Source of the DNA: Alphaproteobacteria bacterium
Lineage (GTDB): Bacteria; Pseudomonadota; Alphaproteobacteria; UBA8366
DNA length: 64,000 bases
Direction of reading: 5' to 3'
Assembly (NCBI GenBank): GCA_021774335.1
Contig: JAJFJD010000047.1
Location: 1 to 64,000 of the forward strand
Numbering within the stretch: the stretch's first letter is position 1; the number at the start of each line of letters is the position of its first letter. The notes under the pieces are model-generated. The model was not told the DNA's origin, made no database searches, and worked only from the letters and a program-made list of their open reading frames with translations. Of the stretch, positions 8,113-16,767 are shown in pieces. Both the position numbers and the translations under genes were made by a program.

Positions 8113-8796
8113 ATGAGAGATTTGATGATTCGGCAGATTGCGCAGATTTTAGTCGTCGTCGCGGCCTTTGCCGCGCCCCTGGTGGTCGCGATACCGGCCT
8201 CCGCCAATCCGGACATCGCCCGCGCGAAACAATTCATCACGGACGGGGTGCTCCGCACCGCTAAGATTCTGCGCCAGCACGATCGCACGCGTACGGAAAT
8301 CGCCGATGACCTGCGCGTCGAGTTCCGGCGCGGTTTCGATGTCCCGACGATCGCGAACTTCGTCTTGGGCCCCGTGCGGGACAAATTGTCCGCGGAACAG
8401 AAACGCCTCTATATGCGTGAGTTCGAGGAGTTGATCGTCCAGACCTATACGAACCGGGTCATCTATTTCGGGCCGCGCGTCGATTCCGATATCAGCGACA
8501 TCATCCGCTTTACCAGTCACCGGATGGTCAAAAAGGACCAGATCATCCTGCGCAGCCAGATTAACCGGGAGGGCGCGGACTGGGTCAAGATCAACTGGCG
8601 GTTGCGCGAACGCGACGGCCGGCTCGCCATCATCGACATTACCCTTCTCGGAATCAGCCAGGCCCAGCTCTACCGGTCCGAAATCGCCGCCGTCATCAAA
8701 CGCAATGGGCGCGGGGCCGATGGGTTGATCGATGCTCTACGGGCGAAAACGGCGGAAATCCGCAAAGGCAAAGTGACGCGCGCTTCCAGCCCTTGA
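8113..8796 (+). CDS. MlaC/Ttg2D-family periplasmic lipid-binding protein
   Basis: 227 residues with an N-terminal signal peptide (hydrophobic about 9-28, cleavage near ASANP). The body has the MlaC family features KQFITDGVLRTAKIL, a fold with FDVPTIANFVLG, FEELIVQTYTNRV and the C-terminal IIDITLLGISQAQLYRSEI. MlaC proteins carry phospholipids between the outer-membrane MlaA complex and the MlaFEDB transporter. None of those partners is here; instead it lies between lipoproteins B and C, so it may carry the lipid-like polyene or an intermediate across the periplasm (inference). A second ATG four codons in is an alternative start. Confidence 0.85.
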   Translation: MRDLMIRQIAQILVVVAAFAAPLVVAIPASANPDIARAKQFITDGVLRTAKILRQHDRTRTEIADDLRVEFRRGFDVPTIANFVLGPVRDKLSAEQKRLYMREFEELIVQTYTNRVIYFGPRVDSDISDIIRFTSHRMVKKDQIILRSQINREGADWVKINWRLRERDGRLAIIDITLLGISQAQLYRSEIAAVIKRNGRGADGLIDALRAKTAEIRKGKVTRASSP

Positions 8797-8943
8797 GCCA
8801 CGCCGCGGCTGCTGTCGCGGCCCATTGTCGCGCGGGGCGATCGGGCCAGCCGTAACTTTAAGAACATGTTAAGCTAGTGGAATATCAATGCTACATTGTG
8901 AATTGTAGCTATCCGATCTTCCATTAAAAGGGATATCCAATCG

Positions 8944-9345
8944 ATGAAGGGTCCTCTTCTCCGGGCGCTCCCCGTTTTCCTCGGCATCTTGTTCCTCGCG
9001 GCCTGCTCGGCGGAACAGATGCATAAAGTCAATAATGTCGACTACGGCTATTACACCAAGAAGTCACTGACGATGGAGAAGGTCCGCCCAACCATCGAGC
9101 GGACCGCCACGCGGAACGGCTGGCAGCTTAGCAATCAGAAAGACGGTTCTTTCATGGGCAAGCGCGAGTGGGGCGGCGGCAAGCACAACATCGTGGTCGA
9201 TGTGCTCTACGATCTGCGGAAGTTTAGCATCAACTACCGCGACAGCCATCAAATGAGATACGACGGTTCGTGGATTCATAACTCCTATAACCGCATGGTC
9301 CAGAAACTCGAAGAAGACATCTCTGCCGCCGTGAACGCGCTCTAG
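8944..9345 (+). CDS. Small lipoprotein, paralogue C
   Basis: 133 residues. The hydrophobic N-terminus ends in the lipobox LFLAACS (Cys about residue 21). The mature part has NGWQLSNQKDGSFMGKREWG, KFSINYRDSHQMRYDG and WIHNSYNRMVQKLEE, strongly similar to paralogue B and moderately to A. AAAGGGA lies about 15 bases upstream of the ATG. It marks the right edge of the recognisable pigment cluster. The short, lipid-anchored, alpha/beta-looking protein has no function I can name. Confidence 0.8.
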   Translation: MKGPLLRALPVFLGILFLAACSAEQMHKVNNVDYGYYTKKSLTMEKVRPTIERTATRNGWQLSNQKDGSFMGKREWGGGKHNIVVDVLYDLRKFSINYRDSHQMRYDGSWIHNSYNRMVQKLEEDISAAVNAL

Positions 9346-9453
9346 CGCGGCCGTAATTTGCGCCACCCGCTTCCGGTCAATAGAACTATCTGCACGGAAC
9401 GAAAGTGAATCGTGCGCGGTCGGCGCGCGGATTTCGGGCAAAAGGGGTGCGCG

Positions 9454-10797
9454 ATGGCTACTGTTACCGAACCGGCCCGTGAAACGCCGTTGGTCGCCGA
9501 GGCCGAGGTCGTGGTGCTTGGCGGGGGACCGGCCGGGATCGCCGCCGCGGTCGCCGCGTCGCGCACCGGCGCGCGGACTCTCCTGCTCGAACGCTATGGG
9601 TTTCTCGGCGGCATGGGGACCGCGGCGATGGTCACCAACTTCTGCGGTCTGCACGCCCATATCAACGGCAGCATCCAACAGGTCGTTCGTGGCGTCGCCG
9701 ACGATATCCTTGAGCGTCTGGACCGGCTCGATGGGCTGAACCCGCCACATCCGGTCAAGGATCCGGCAGGCGGGCCGGGCACGGCGGCACAGGCCTATGA
9801 CACGTCTGCCTACAAGCTAGCCGCCGACGATCTGCTGCAGTCGGCCGGCGTCGATCTCCGGTTTCATGCGATCGCCGTCGGGATCGCGATGGAGGACGAC
9901 GGAATCGATGCGGTGTTGATCGAAACCAAGTCGGGCCGCGCCGCGATCCGGGGCGAGATGTTCATCGATGCGTCCGGCGACGCGGACCTCGCCCATTGGG
10001 CCGGTGCCCCGTGTGCGAAAGGCAATGCCGACGGGTTCATGGCCTACCCGACGACGATGTTCCGGCTCGCCAACGTGGACGACGACCGCGCGATGACCGA
10101 AGGGAAGCCGAACCTCTCCGCGCTGATTGCCGAAGCGGAGGGTGACTACGATCTGCCGCGCAAGACCGGCATTATCAATCCACAGGCCCATAAGGGTGAG
10201 TGGCGCGCCAACCTGACGCAGATCAGCCGTGACGGCGCGCCGATCGACGGCAGCGACTGGGACGACCTGAGTTATGCGGAAACCGAGGGCCGACGACAGG
10301 TGCAGGAATACTTCCGCTTCCTGAGGGACCGGGTGCCCGGATTCGAGAATGCGTATTTGCTGGAGACCGCGCCGCAGATCGGTATCCGCGAGACCCGCCG
10401 CATCGTCGGCAAGACGGTGTTATCCGGCGAGGATGTGCTGTCCTGCCGCGATTTCGACGACCGTATCGGCTGCAACGGCTGGCCGCTCGAACAGCATCAG
10501 AAGGGCGTGACGAAGTGGTCCTTCCTGCGCGGGCGCGGCTATCACCAAATCCCCTACAGCATCTCCTTGCCCGACGGTGTAGCCAACCTTCTGGTGGCCG
10601 GACGGTGCGCATCGACGACGCAGGACGGGCAGGCGTCGTTGCGGGTCAGCGGGCCCTGTTTTGCGATGGGTCAGGCGGTCGGCACCGCGGCGGCAATGGC
10701 GCGGCAGGCAGGCGCCACGCCGGCCACGCTCGATGTCGCGGCGCTTCAGGACCGGCTGATCGCCGACGGGGCCTTTCTCGGCGACGCATCGATCTAG
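9454..10797 (+). CDS. FAD-dependent oxidoreductase (FAD_oxidored family)
   Basis: 447 residues. The N-terminal dinucleotide-binding motif VVLGGGPAGIAAA (about 20-32) and GFLGGMGTAAMV are typical of the FAD-dependent oxidoreductase family that also contains fumarate-reductase-like proteins, and a C-terminal LLVAGRCASTTQDGQASLR forms the second FAD contact. The substrate is unknown. The start is the ATG at 9454 preceded by AAAGGGG; an upstream in-frame start at 9412 lacks support. It converges on a dehydratase gene six bases away. The neighbouring hydroxyproline, CoA-transfer and RidA genes suggest amino or hydroxy acid catabolism. Confidence 0.8.
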   Translation: MATVTEPARETPLVAEAEVVVLGGGPAGIAAAVAASRTGARTLLLERYGFLGGMGTAAMVTNFCGLHAHINGSIQQVVRGVADDILERLDRLDGLNPPHPVKDPAGGPGTAAQAYDTSAYKLAADDLLQSAGVDLRFHAIAVGIAMEDDGIDAVLIETKSGRAAIRGEMFIDASGDADLAHWAGAPCAKGNADGFMAYPTTMFRLANVDDDRAMTEGKPNLSALIAEAEGDYDLPRKTGIINPQAHKGEWRANLTQISRDGAPIDGSDWDDLSYAETEGRRQVQEYFRFLRDRVPGFENAYLLETAPQIGIRETRRIVGKTVLSGEDVLSCRDFDDRIGCNGWPLEQHQKGVTKWSFLRGRGYHQIPYSISLPDGVANLLVAGRCASTTQDGQASLRVSGPCFAMGQAVGTAAAMARQAGATPATLDVAALQDRLIADGAFLGDASI

Positions 10798-10803
10798 GAC
10801 GGG

Positions 10804-11928
10804 CTAGCCGCCGTCGGTTGGCCGCCGCGGCAGTTGAACGACCGCCCACCCTTTCGCCGTCACTTGATCGCGTTGATCACGCGCCCGGATGTCGAGCCGA
10901 AGCCGGCCGCGGTCCGCATCGATTTCGGTGCATTCGGTGACGGTGCCTTCGCAATAGGTCACGTCGCCGACGAGATTGAAGCGGCGGATTTCGCAATACA
11001 GTTCTTCCAGGAAACCGTGATCGCCGATCCAGTTGGTCAGCATCGTCGCGATCCAGGCGATGCGCTCCGGGCCGTAGTCGTAGGCTTCCGGCACGCCGAC
11101 ACTGCGCGCCAACTCGCCGTCCCAATGGACCGCCTCGGGCGGCTCCGGCACGCCGTACGCGTTGGGTATGCCGGCGGCGGGATGACGGTCCAGATAGTCG
11201 TACCAGTAGCCATGCGCCTTGACGAACAAACCGCCCCAGGCCTGTTCGAAGGCGACGGCCGTGGTTGCCGAATAGGGCCCGCGCACGATCGATTGCGCGT
11301 CCGTCCCGACCGGCACATCCTCCCAATACAATGGGTCGTCGCCGCGGCATTGTTCCTTCGCGTAGAGTTTGGTGACCTCTTCGATCAGGTCCTGCGACAC
11401 CGGTTCGGGCCGCAGCATCTTGTATTTGCCTTTCTCGCGCGCGGTGTCGCGCTCAGTGCGCATGCCCCAGGATTCAGATGTGGCGACTTCCAGTCCGTCA
11501 TTGGTGACGAAGCGGATGTCCGAGACCTGCTTGAACATGCGGCGGGCGAAACGGCTCTTCAATTCGTCGAGCTTGGTGAAGGTGACTTCGGCGGTGATCG
11601 CCTGCCCGAGCCGGATTGGCTCCTTCCAGCGCCACCACGAGCCTCCGAACATGGAATGTACGCCCGGCAGACCGCCGCGATAGCCGATCGAGATTCGGCT
11701 GAACGCGTACAACATGCAGGGCGGCGCCACCAGGCCGCCGGCCGGTGACTGTTTGGCATAGCCCTCGTCCAGGTAAAGCTTGTTGCGGTCGCCGGTCGCC
11801 CAGGCCCAATGGCGGATCGCGTCACGGGTCACCTCCGTCAGATGCGGCGGTTCCCGGATTTCCATGCGTTGCCCCAGCCGGGCGCGTAGCCGTTCAAGTT
11901 CTTCTTCGGTTGCTATGCCATGCGCCAC
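10804..11928 (-). CDS. MaoC-like / FAS1-type double-hotdog acyl dehydratase
   Basis: 374 residues arranged as two hotdog halves. The N-terminal half shows RHWAWATGDRNKLYLDEGYA and GGLVAPPCMLYAFSR, resembling the FAS1-like dehydratase domain; the C-terminal half has WIATMLTNWIGDHGFLEELY, where the hotdog substrate helix is expected. Such proteins hydrate or dehydrate CoA thioesters. It starts one base upstream of the CoA-transferase stop region, so the two genes are co-transcribed and may act on the same CoA-linked compound. The precise substrate cannot be read from the sequence. Confidence 0.8.
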   Translation of the reverse strand: MAHGIATEEELERLRARLGQRMEIREPPHLTEVTRDAIRHWAWATGDRNKLYLDEGYAKQSPAGGLVAPPCMLYAFSRISIGYRGGLPGVHSMFGGSWWRWKEPIRLGQAITAEVTFTKLDELKSRFARRMFKQVSDIRFVTNDGLEVATSESWGMRTERDTAREKGKYKMLRPEPVSQDLIEEVTKLYAKEQCRGDDPLYWEDVPVGTDAQSIVRGPYSATTAVAFEQAWGGLFVKAHGYWYDYLDRHPAAGIPNAYGVPEPPEAVHWDGELARSVGVPEAYDYGPERIAWIATMLTNWIGDHGFLEELYCEIRRFNLVGDVTYCEGTVTECTEIDADRGRLRLDIRARDQRDQVTAKGWAVVQLPRRPTDGG

Positions 11929-13188
11929 TTAACTGTCTCCATCATTGGAAGATTCGATGATGCCACTCTTCAAGAGGTCGTTGACCTGGGCGTCGTCGTA
12001 TCCCAGGACGTCTTGCAAGATGGTTCGTGAATCCGCACCGAGCGTCGGGGCGGCCCGCCAGGAGAATTGGAACGGGTCATTGAGGAACTGGATCGGTGAG
12101 CCGACGACGTCGACCTTGCCGGCCTTGGGGTGATCGGTCGTTTTGATTAGGTCCCGGGCTTTAACCGCGGGATGGGTTAGCGCGTCGCCCACGGAATTCA
12201 CGGGAGAATGCGGCACGTCGCCGGCATCCAGAATCTCATGCCATTCGGCCATCGTTTTTTCCGCCAGAATATCGATCACGATGGGTTCCAGGATCGTGCG
12301 GTTGGCGTGCCGGTCCGCGGTTTGGCGGAACCGGTCGTCGTCGATCAGCTCGGGGCGGCCGACGGCGTGGCAGAAGTTGCGCCAGAACCCGCCGACATGC
12401 AGCGCCAGCACAATGTGGCCATCCTTCACCGGATACCGGCCATACGGCACGATGCTGTGGTGGCTGCTGCCGACCCTGCCCGGACTTTCGCCGGTCACGA
12501 GATGGATTTCGGCGAGATACCCAAGCAACCCGATCAAGCCGTCGAGCATGCTGAGATCCACATGCAGACCCTCGCCCGTCGCGGTGCGGTGCTGCAGCGC
12601 GGCCAACACGGCGATGGCGCCCCACAACCCGCCGCCGACATCGCCCATGGGAATGCCGAGCTTGGTCGGCGGGCCATCGGGCTCGCCGTTGATGCTCATG
12701 ACGCCGCTCAATGCCTGGGTTACAAGGTCGAAGGACGGCTTGGTCGACATTGGCCCGGTTTGGCCGAAGCCGGTAATCGAACAGATGATGAGATCGGATT
12801 TGGCGGCGCGCAGCGTGTCGTAGCCCAGGCCCAACCGGTCCATCACGCCGGGGCGGAAATTCTCCAGCACGATATCCGCCTGTGCCGCCAGGCCGAGCGC
12901 GATGTCGCGGCCTTCCGGCGTCTTGAGGTCGACCGCCACGCTGGTCTTGTTGCGGTTGATCGCCATGTAGTAGTGGCTTTCGCCGCCGACATACGGCGGG
13001 ATCGACCGCGTCTGATCGCCGTGGCCCAGTTCCTCGATCTTCCAGACTTCCGCGCCCATGTCGGCGAGGATCATCGAGCAGAACGGTCCGGTGAGAACCC
13101 GGCTCAGGTCCAATACGCGGATACCGTGAAGCGGTCCCTGCCGCGGCGCCGCGGATGCGCCGTCCTTCTTTTTATCTGTCGTCGCCAC
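11929..13188 (-). CDS. CaiB/BaiF family (class III) CoA-transferase
   Basis: About 419 residues. Family hallmarks are VLDLSRVLTGPFCSMILADM, a conserved WKIEELGHGDQTR, VDLKTPEGR, VLENFRPGVMDRLGLGY and GIPMGDVGGGL, where the Asp is the residue that forms the aspartyl-CoA anhydride in formyl-CoA transferases. It moves CoA between carboxylic acids. The preferred start is GTG at 13188 with AGGAG a little upstream; a GTG at 13233 would add about 15 residues with no ribosome binding site. Forms an operon with the dehydratase downstream. Substrate unknown. Confidence 0.88.
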   Translation of the reverse strand: MATTDKKKDGASAAPRQGPLHGIRVLDLSRVLTGPFCSMILADMGAEVWKIEELGHGDQTRSIPPYVGGESHYYMAINRNKTSVAVDLKTPEGRDIALGLAAQADIVLENFRPGVMDRLGLGYDTLRAAKSDLIICSITGFGQTGPMSTKPSFDLVTQALSGVMSINGEPDGPPTKLGIPMGDVGGGLWGAIAVLAALQHRTATGEGLHVDLSMLDGLIGLLGYLAEIHLVTGESPGRVGSSHHSIVPYGRYPVKDGHIVLALHVGGFWRNFCHAVGRPELIDDDRFRQTADRHANRTILEPIVIDILAEKTMAEWHEILDAGDVPHSPVNSVGDALTHPAVKARDLIKTTDHPKAGKVDVVGSPIQFLNDPFQFSWRAAPTLGADSRTILQDVLGYDDAQVNDLLKSGIIESSNDGDS

Positions 13189-13278
13189 GGCCTGACATCG
13201 CTCCTGTTTCGGGGACCGGAAGTTGGGCGGCACGGTTGCGCCGCGCGGCCGATATTATCGCGAAGCGGCGATCGGGGG

Positions 13279-14310
13279 CTAATCGGGCATCGGCCAGGTG
13301 TCGGAAAGCCGATAGCCGCCGGGCCAGGGGTCGTCCGGGTCGAGCATGTGCTGATGCGTACCGGTGATCCAGGCGCGGCCGGAAATCGACGGAACGATGG
13401 CGGGCCGCCCGGCGATGTCGGTCACTGCTTCGACGCGGCAGTCGAAACGCGACCCGATGATCGATCGTCCGATGTAACGATCCCCTTCGGCCAGTTCTCC
13501 GCGCGCGTGCAGCACGGCCATGCGGGCGGAGCAACCGGTGCCGCAGGGTGACCGGTCGAGCTTGCCGGGCTCGATCGCCACCGTGTTCACGCCGGTCAAC
13601 ACGCCGTCTTCGTGGGTCAGTGGCAGCGTGAATTGGCAGAAGGAGATATGCGACCAGTCCGGCCGTTCGGGATGGACGAAGCCGATTTGTTCGGTCGCGG
13701 CGGCGGTGATCGCAGCCCCGGTATGTGCCAGGTCGCGCGCTTCATCCGGCTTTAACGCGAAGCCGAGTGCTGTGGCGTCGACAATGACGAAGCTGTCGCC
13801 GCCATAGGCGATGTCCACCGTCAGAGTCCCGTGGCCCGCGACCTCAAGGGGAGCGTCGAGCGCGGCGGCGAAAGACGGCACGTTCCGCACCGTGATGCGG
13901 TCGGCCTTTCCGGCGCGGCATTCGGCGCGGATCTGCACCAACCCGGCGGGCGCCTCGAGCATGAACACGGTTTCGGGCTCGGTCATCGGGACGATTCCGG
14001 TTTCCAGCAGTACGGTCGCCACGCAGATCGAGTTCGACCCCGACATCGGCGGGGTATGCACCGGCTCCATGATGATGAACCCCATCGTGGCATCCGGATG
14101 CTTCGGCGGGACCAGAAGATTCACATGGCGAAAGACGCCGCCGCGCGGTTCGTTCAGCATGAAGTTTCGCAGCGTCTGGTCTTCGGCGATCCAGCGTGCC
14201 TGATCGGTCAGCGTGTCGCCCGGCGGCGGCGCGACCCCGCCGACGATGACATCGCCGACCTCGCCTTCGGCATGGCAGGACACGACATGAATGGATTTGG
14301 ATGACTGCAT
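13279..14310 (-). CDS. Proline racemase family protein (4-hydroxyproline epimerase / 3-hydroxyproline dehydratase)
   Basis: 343 residues with the proline racemase fold motifs [14 protein letters not shown] at the N-terminus, [11 protein letters not shown] at about 89-99 and [13 protein letters not shown] at about 252-264. In proline racemases and 4-hydroxyproline epimerases both catalytic bases are Cys; here the first position is Ser90 and the second Cys256. The Ser/Cys class is reported to show 4-hydroxyproline epimerase and trans-3-hydroxyproline dehydratase activity, so the exact reaction is uncertain. A RidA protein starts about 80 bases away, divergently. It suggests use of collagen-type or plant hydroxyprolines. 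Confidence 0.85.
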   Translation of the reverse strand: MQSSKSIHVVSCHAEGEVGDVIVGGVAPPPGDTLTDQARWIAEDQTLRNFMLNEPRGGVFRHVNLLVPPKHPDATMGFIIMEPVHTPPMSGSNSICVATVLLETGIVPMTEPETVFMLEAPAGLVQIRAECRAGKADRITVRNVPSFAAALDAPLEVAGHGTLTVDIAYGGDSFVIVDATALGFALKPDEARDLAHTGAAITAAATEQIGFVHPERPDWSHISFCQFTLPLTHEDGVLTGVNTVAIEPGKLDRSPCGTGCSARMAVLHARGELAEGDRYIGRSIIGSRFDCRVEAVTDIAGRPAIVPSISGRAWITGTHQHMLDPDDPWPGGYRLSDTWPMPD

Positions 14311-14390
14311 ACTGCCCAGTATGCCACAGCAAGGCTGCGCGCTGTCTTTTCCCGCCGGCGCACTCCGCCCACACCGAAAGGAATGAATTC

Positions 14391-14780
14391 ATGCTGACGG
14401 TTCACACATTGGAAACGCTGTATCCGCACAGTTCGAACTACGCGCACGCCGTCGAGGTTCCCGCCGGAGCGCGGATGCTGATCTCGAATGGCCAGATCGG
14501 CACCATGCCGGACGGCACGACGCCGGATAGCGTGGAAGGGCAGACAGAGGTGATCTTCGACCGCCTTGAGGAAATTTTGGCGGCGGCCGGGATGACGCTC
14601 CGCGATGTCGTTCGCCTCAATACCTACTTTACCGAGGCCGAGTATCAGGACGCGTATAAGGCGATCCGTGACCGCCGTATGGGCGATCACAAGCCCGGCG
14701 CGACGCTATTGATCGTGAAGGCGCTGGCGCGGCCCAACCTGAAAATCGAGGTGGAAATCATCGCCGCCAAGGACGTATAG
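14391..14780 (+). CDS. RidA family (YjgF/YER057c/UK114) protein
   Basis: 129 residues. The RidA-type core ISNGQIGTMPDG, the helix around VIFDRLEEILAAAGMTLRDV and VVRLNTYFTEAEYQDAYKA are visible. Canonical RidA hydrolyses reactive enamine/imine intermediates and carries an Arg in the C-terminal strand; here the corresponding stretch is LIVKALARPNLKIEVEII, so an Arg is near but the match is not exact, and this may be another subfamily. The ATG at 14391 is chosen because homology begins there; AAAGGA lies some 13 bases upstream. Divergent from the hydroxyproline gene, whose pathway makes a pyrroline imine. Confidence 0.82.
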   Translation: MLTVHTLETLYPHSSNYAHAVEVPAGARMLISNGQIGTMPDGTTPDSVEGQTEVIFDRLEEILAAAGMTLRDVVRLNTYFTEAEYQDAYKAIRDRRMGDHKPGATLLIVKALARPNLKIEVEIIAAKDV

Positions 14781-14784
14781 GCGA

Positions 14785-15345
14785 TTAACCGACGGGCTGG
14801 ATCGTCCAGGCTCCCCCCGTTGACGAGGGCGGTAGGAATTCGATCGGCTGGGCGTTTGGCACCGAATCGTAGGCGACGACCCCCAAGAGATGAACCCGCA
14901 GGGCGCGGAAGGTTCCGGAATGCGCGACGATGAGCACCGGCGACCGTCCGGTGACCGGCTGCAACGCCTCGATTGTCCGCGCGTTGAACTCCTCAGGGCT
15001 TTCACCGCCGTCGGGTTTTAGGGCGCGGTCGAATTGATCTTTCGGTTGGCCTTCCCAGACACCATATCGGCGTTCCGTAATGCCGGCGACGGCTTGTACC
15101 TCCAAATCTTCCTTGGACGCGGCGATGATTTCGGCGGTTTCCCACGTGCGAAGCATCGGGCTTGCGAAGACGGATCCGATCCGTTCGTTGGCGAGCCGTG
15201 CGGCCGCTTCCGCTGCTTCCTGGCGGCCCACGTCCGTCAGCGCCACGTCGCGTGATCCTCCGATGACTTTCTCGGCGTTGGCTTCGCTTTCACCATGCCG
15301 CACGAATAGAAACCGTGAGGAAAAGAGCGGGACTAGACTTGTCAT
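14785..15345 (-). CDS. Histidine phosphatase family protein (phosphoglycerate mutase-like)
   Basis: 186 residues. The phosphatase signature FLFVRHGESEANAEKV carries the catalytic RHG near residue 15, ALTDVGRQEA follows, and the second catalytic histidine is in VLIVAHSGTFRAL. These enzymes form a phosphohistidine intermediate; substrates range from sugar phosphates to alpha-ribazole phosphate, and nothing here decides between them. The start is the ATG at 15345, 12 residues before RHG; the much longer upstream frame is out of character. Convergent with ridA. Confidence 0.85.
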   Translation of the reverse strand: MTSLVPLFSSRFLFVRHGESEANAEKVIGGSRDVALTDVGRQEAAEAAARLANERIGSVFASPMLRTWETAEIIAASKEDLEVQAVAGITERRYGVWEGQPKDQFDRALKPDGGESPEEFNARTIEALQPVTGRSPVLIVAHSGTFRALRVHLLGVVAYDSVPNAQPIEFLPPSSTGGAWTIQPVG

Positions 15346-15479
15346 AACGTATTCCCATTGGGGTAAGCGGTGACGCCCCGACAATGCTGCCGGCGCTGAC
15401 GGCACCCGGGAGCCAAGGCAGTCGCGCCGCGGGTCCGGTTCGACACCGCGGCGCATTGGTCCGGCCGGTTCGCTTCGGC

Positions 15480-16697
15480 CTATTTCTTGGCGTATTTCCG
15501 AAGCGCCAGATACAGTTGGAGATAGCTGTATTTGGTGTCGTACACATGCTCCTGATCGATCGGCCACAAGTTGAGCTTCTCGAAGGGCGGAGTCTTGAAT
15601 TTCTCCATTTGTTTCTTGGCCACGTCCGCGCGTGCGGCGAAATCACCAACCACGTTCCAGGGTTTGAACCCTTCTTCCATCATATGGCGGATCAGCAATT
15701 TTGCGGCGTTCGGGTGCGGCGCGCGGTCGGCAATAACCAGAACCGTCGGATAGGCGACACCGAAGGCCGGTTTAACGTCATAGGCGGGCGCCGCCTGCAA
15801 TGTGCCCTTCTTGTATTTCCGCATTTTGCTGAAGGTGGTGATCGCCAACGGCGGATTGTCCTGCTTCACGTCGCCGGCGTTCTTGTAGATCTTGGTCGTC
15901 GACCCGACATAGGTCGGTTTGTTCTTCAGCAACCGGAACAGCCATTCCTTGGATGCATCGGCTTTGCCGAGGTTTGGATTCTTCTTCACCGCCTTTTTCA
16001 GACCCTTGGAGAACTCGATCGGTTTGCCGAATTCCGCCTGATAGGCCGCCGCCATTTCTTTGGGATGTTGCAGGATGGTCTGGAGCGTGTTCGCCATCAC
16101 CGAGCCCTCCAGCGGATTCGGCATGAGCAGCTTGCTCTTCCATTCCTTGCGGGTCAGATCCCATAGATTGTCGACCGGCGCGCCTTTGGGATATTTCGCG
16201 TCATTGTAGAAGAGGACGCGGCTGCTCCAGCGTTGCACGAGAAACGGCGATTTCTCATCGTCGCTCAGTTGGCCGGCGACGCTGTCGGGGACGAAATTCC
16301 AGACCATCTTGGCCGAGAGAAATTCGTTCTGCAGGATCGGCGTCTCGTTGTTGAACAATACGTCGACATTGTTGAGTCCGGCTTTTCGTTCGCGCCGGAA
16401 TTTTTCAAGTTGAACGCTGGACGAGATATCGAAGGCTTCGATCTCGACGCCGTATTTTTCCTTGAACGCTTTCTGGAGTTTGAAAATTCGCGACGATACC
16501 GAGTAGATCGTCACCTTGCCTTCTTTCCTCGCGGCGGCTTCGATGGCCTTCCAGTCCTGTTTGCCCGCATGCGGGCCGAGCTGTGCTTTCTTCAGCCAGT
16601 CGGATTGCGCATCCGCGCTGGCCGCGCCGACCGGCACGGCCAGCAGGCCGACGATCAGCATCGATTTTGCCGTATTACGAATATGACGGGTAATCAT
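15480..16697 (-). CDS. ABC transporter extracellular solute-binding protein (Fbp/type 1 family)
   Basis: 405 residues with a signal peptide (MITRHIRNTAKSMLIVGLLA, cleavage near ASADA). The mature protein has KVTIYSVSSRIFKLQKAF and VDVLFNNE and a long two-lobed body of the iron(III)/thiamine/phosphonate type periplasmic binding proteins. I did not see the paired tyrosines diagnostic of ferric binding, so the ligand is open. A strong GGAGG sits six bases before the ATG at 16697. It follows the ATPase and permease genes of the same importer. Confidence 0.85.
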   Translation of the reverse strand: MITRHIRNTAKSMLIVGLLAVPVGAASADAQSDWLKKAQLGPHAGKQDWKAIEAAARKEGKVTIYSVSSRIFKLQKAFKEKYGVEIEAFDISSSVQLEKFRRERKAGLNNVDVLFNNETPILQNEFLSAKMVWNFVPDSVAGQLSDDEKSPFLVQRWSSRVLFYNDAKYPKGAPVDNLWDLTRKEWKSKLLMPNPLEGSVMANTLQTILQHPKEMAAAYQAEFGKPIEFSKGLKKAVKKNPNLGKADASKEWLFRLLKNKPTYVGSTTKIYKNAGDVKQDNPPLAITTFSKMRKYKKGTLQAAPAYDVKPAFGVAYPTVLVIADRAPHPNAAKLLIRHMMEEGFKPWNVVGDFAARADVAKKQMEKFKTPPFEKLNLWPIDQEHVYDTKYSYLQLYLALRKYAKK

Positions 16698-16767
16698 GGC
16701 GTTTCCTCCTATGTTGGACGGCTTGTGCTGCAAACCATATTTCTTGTTGGAACCAGGTAGGCCCGGT

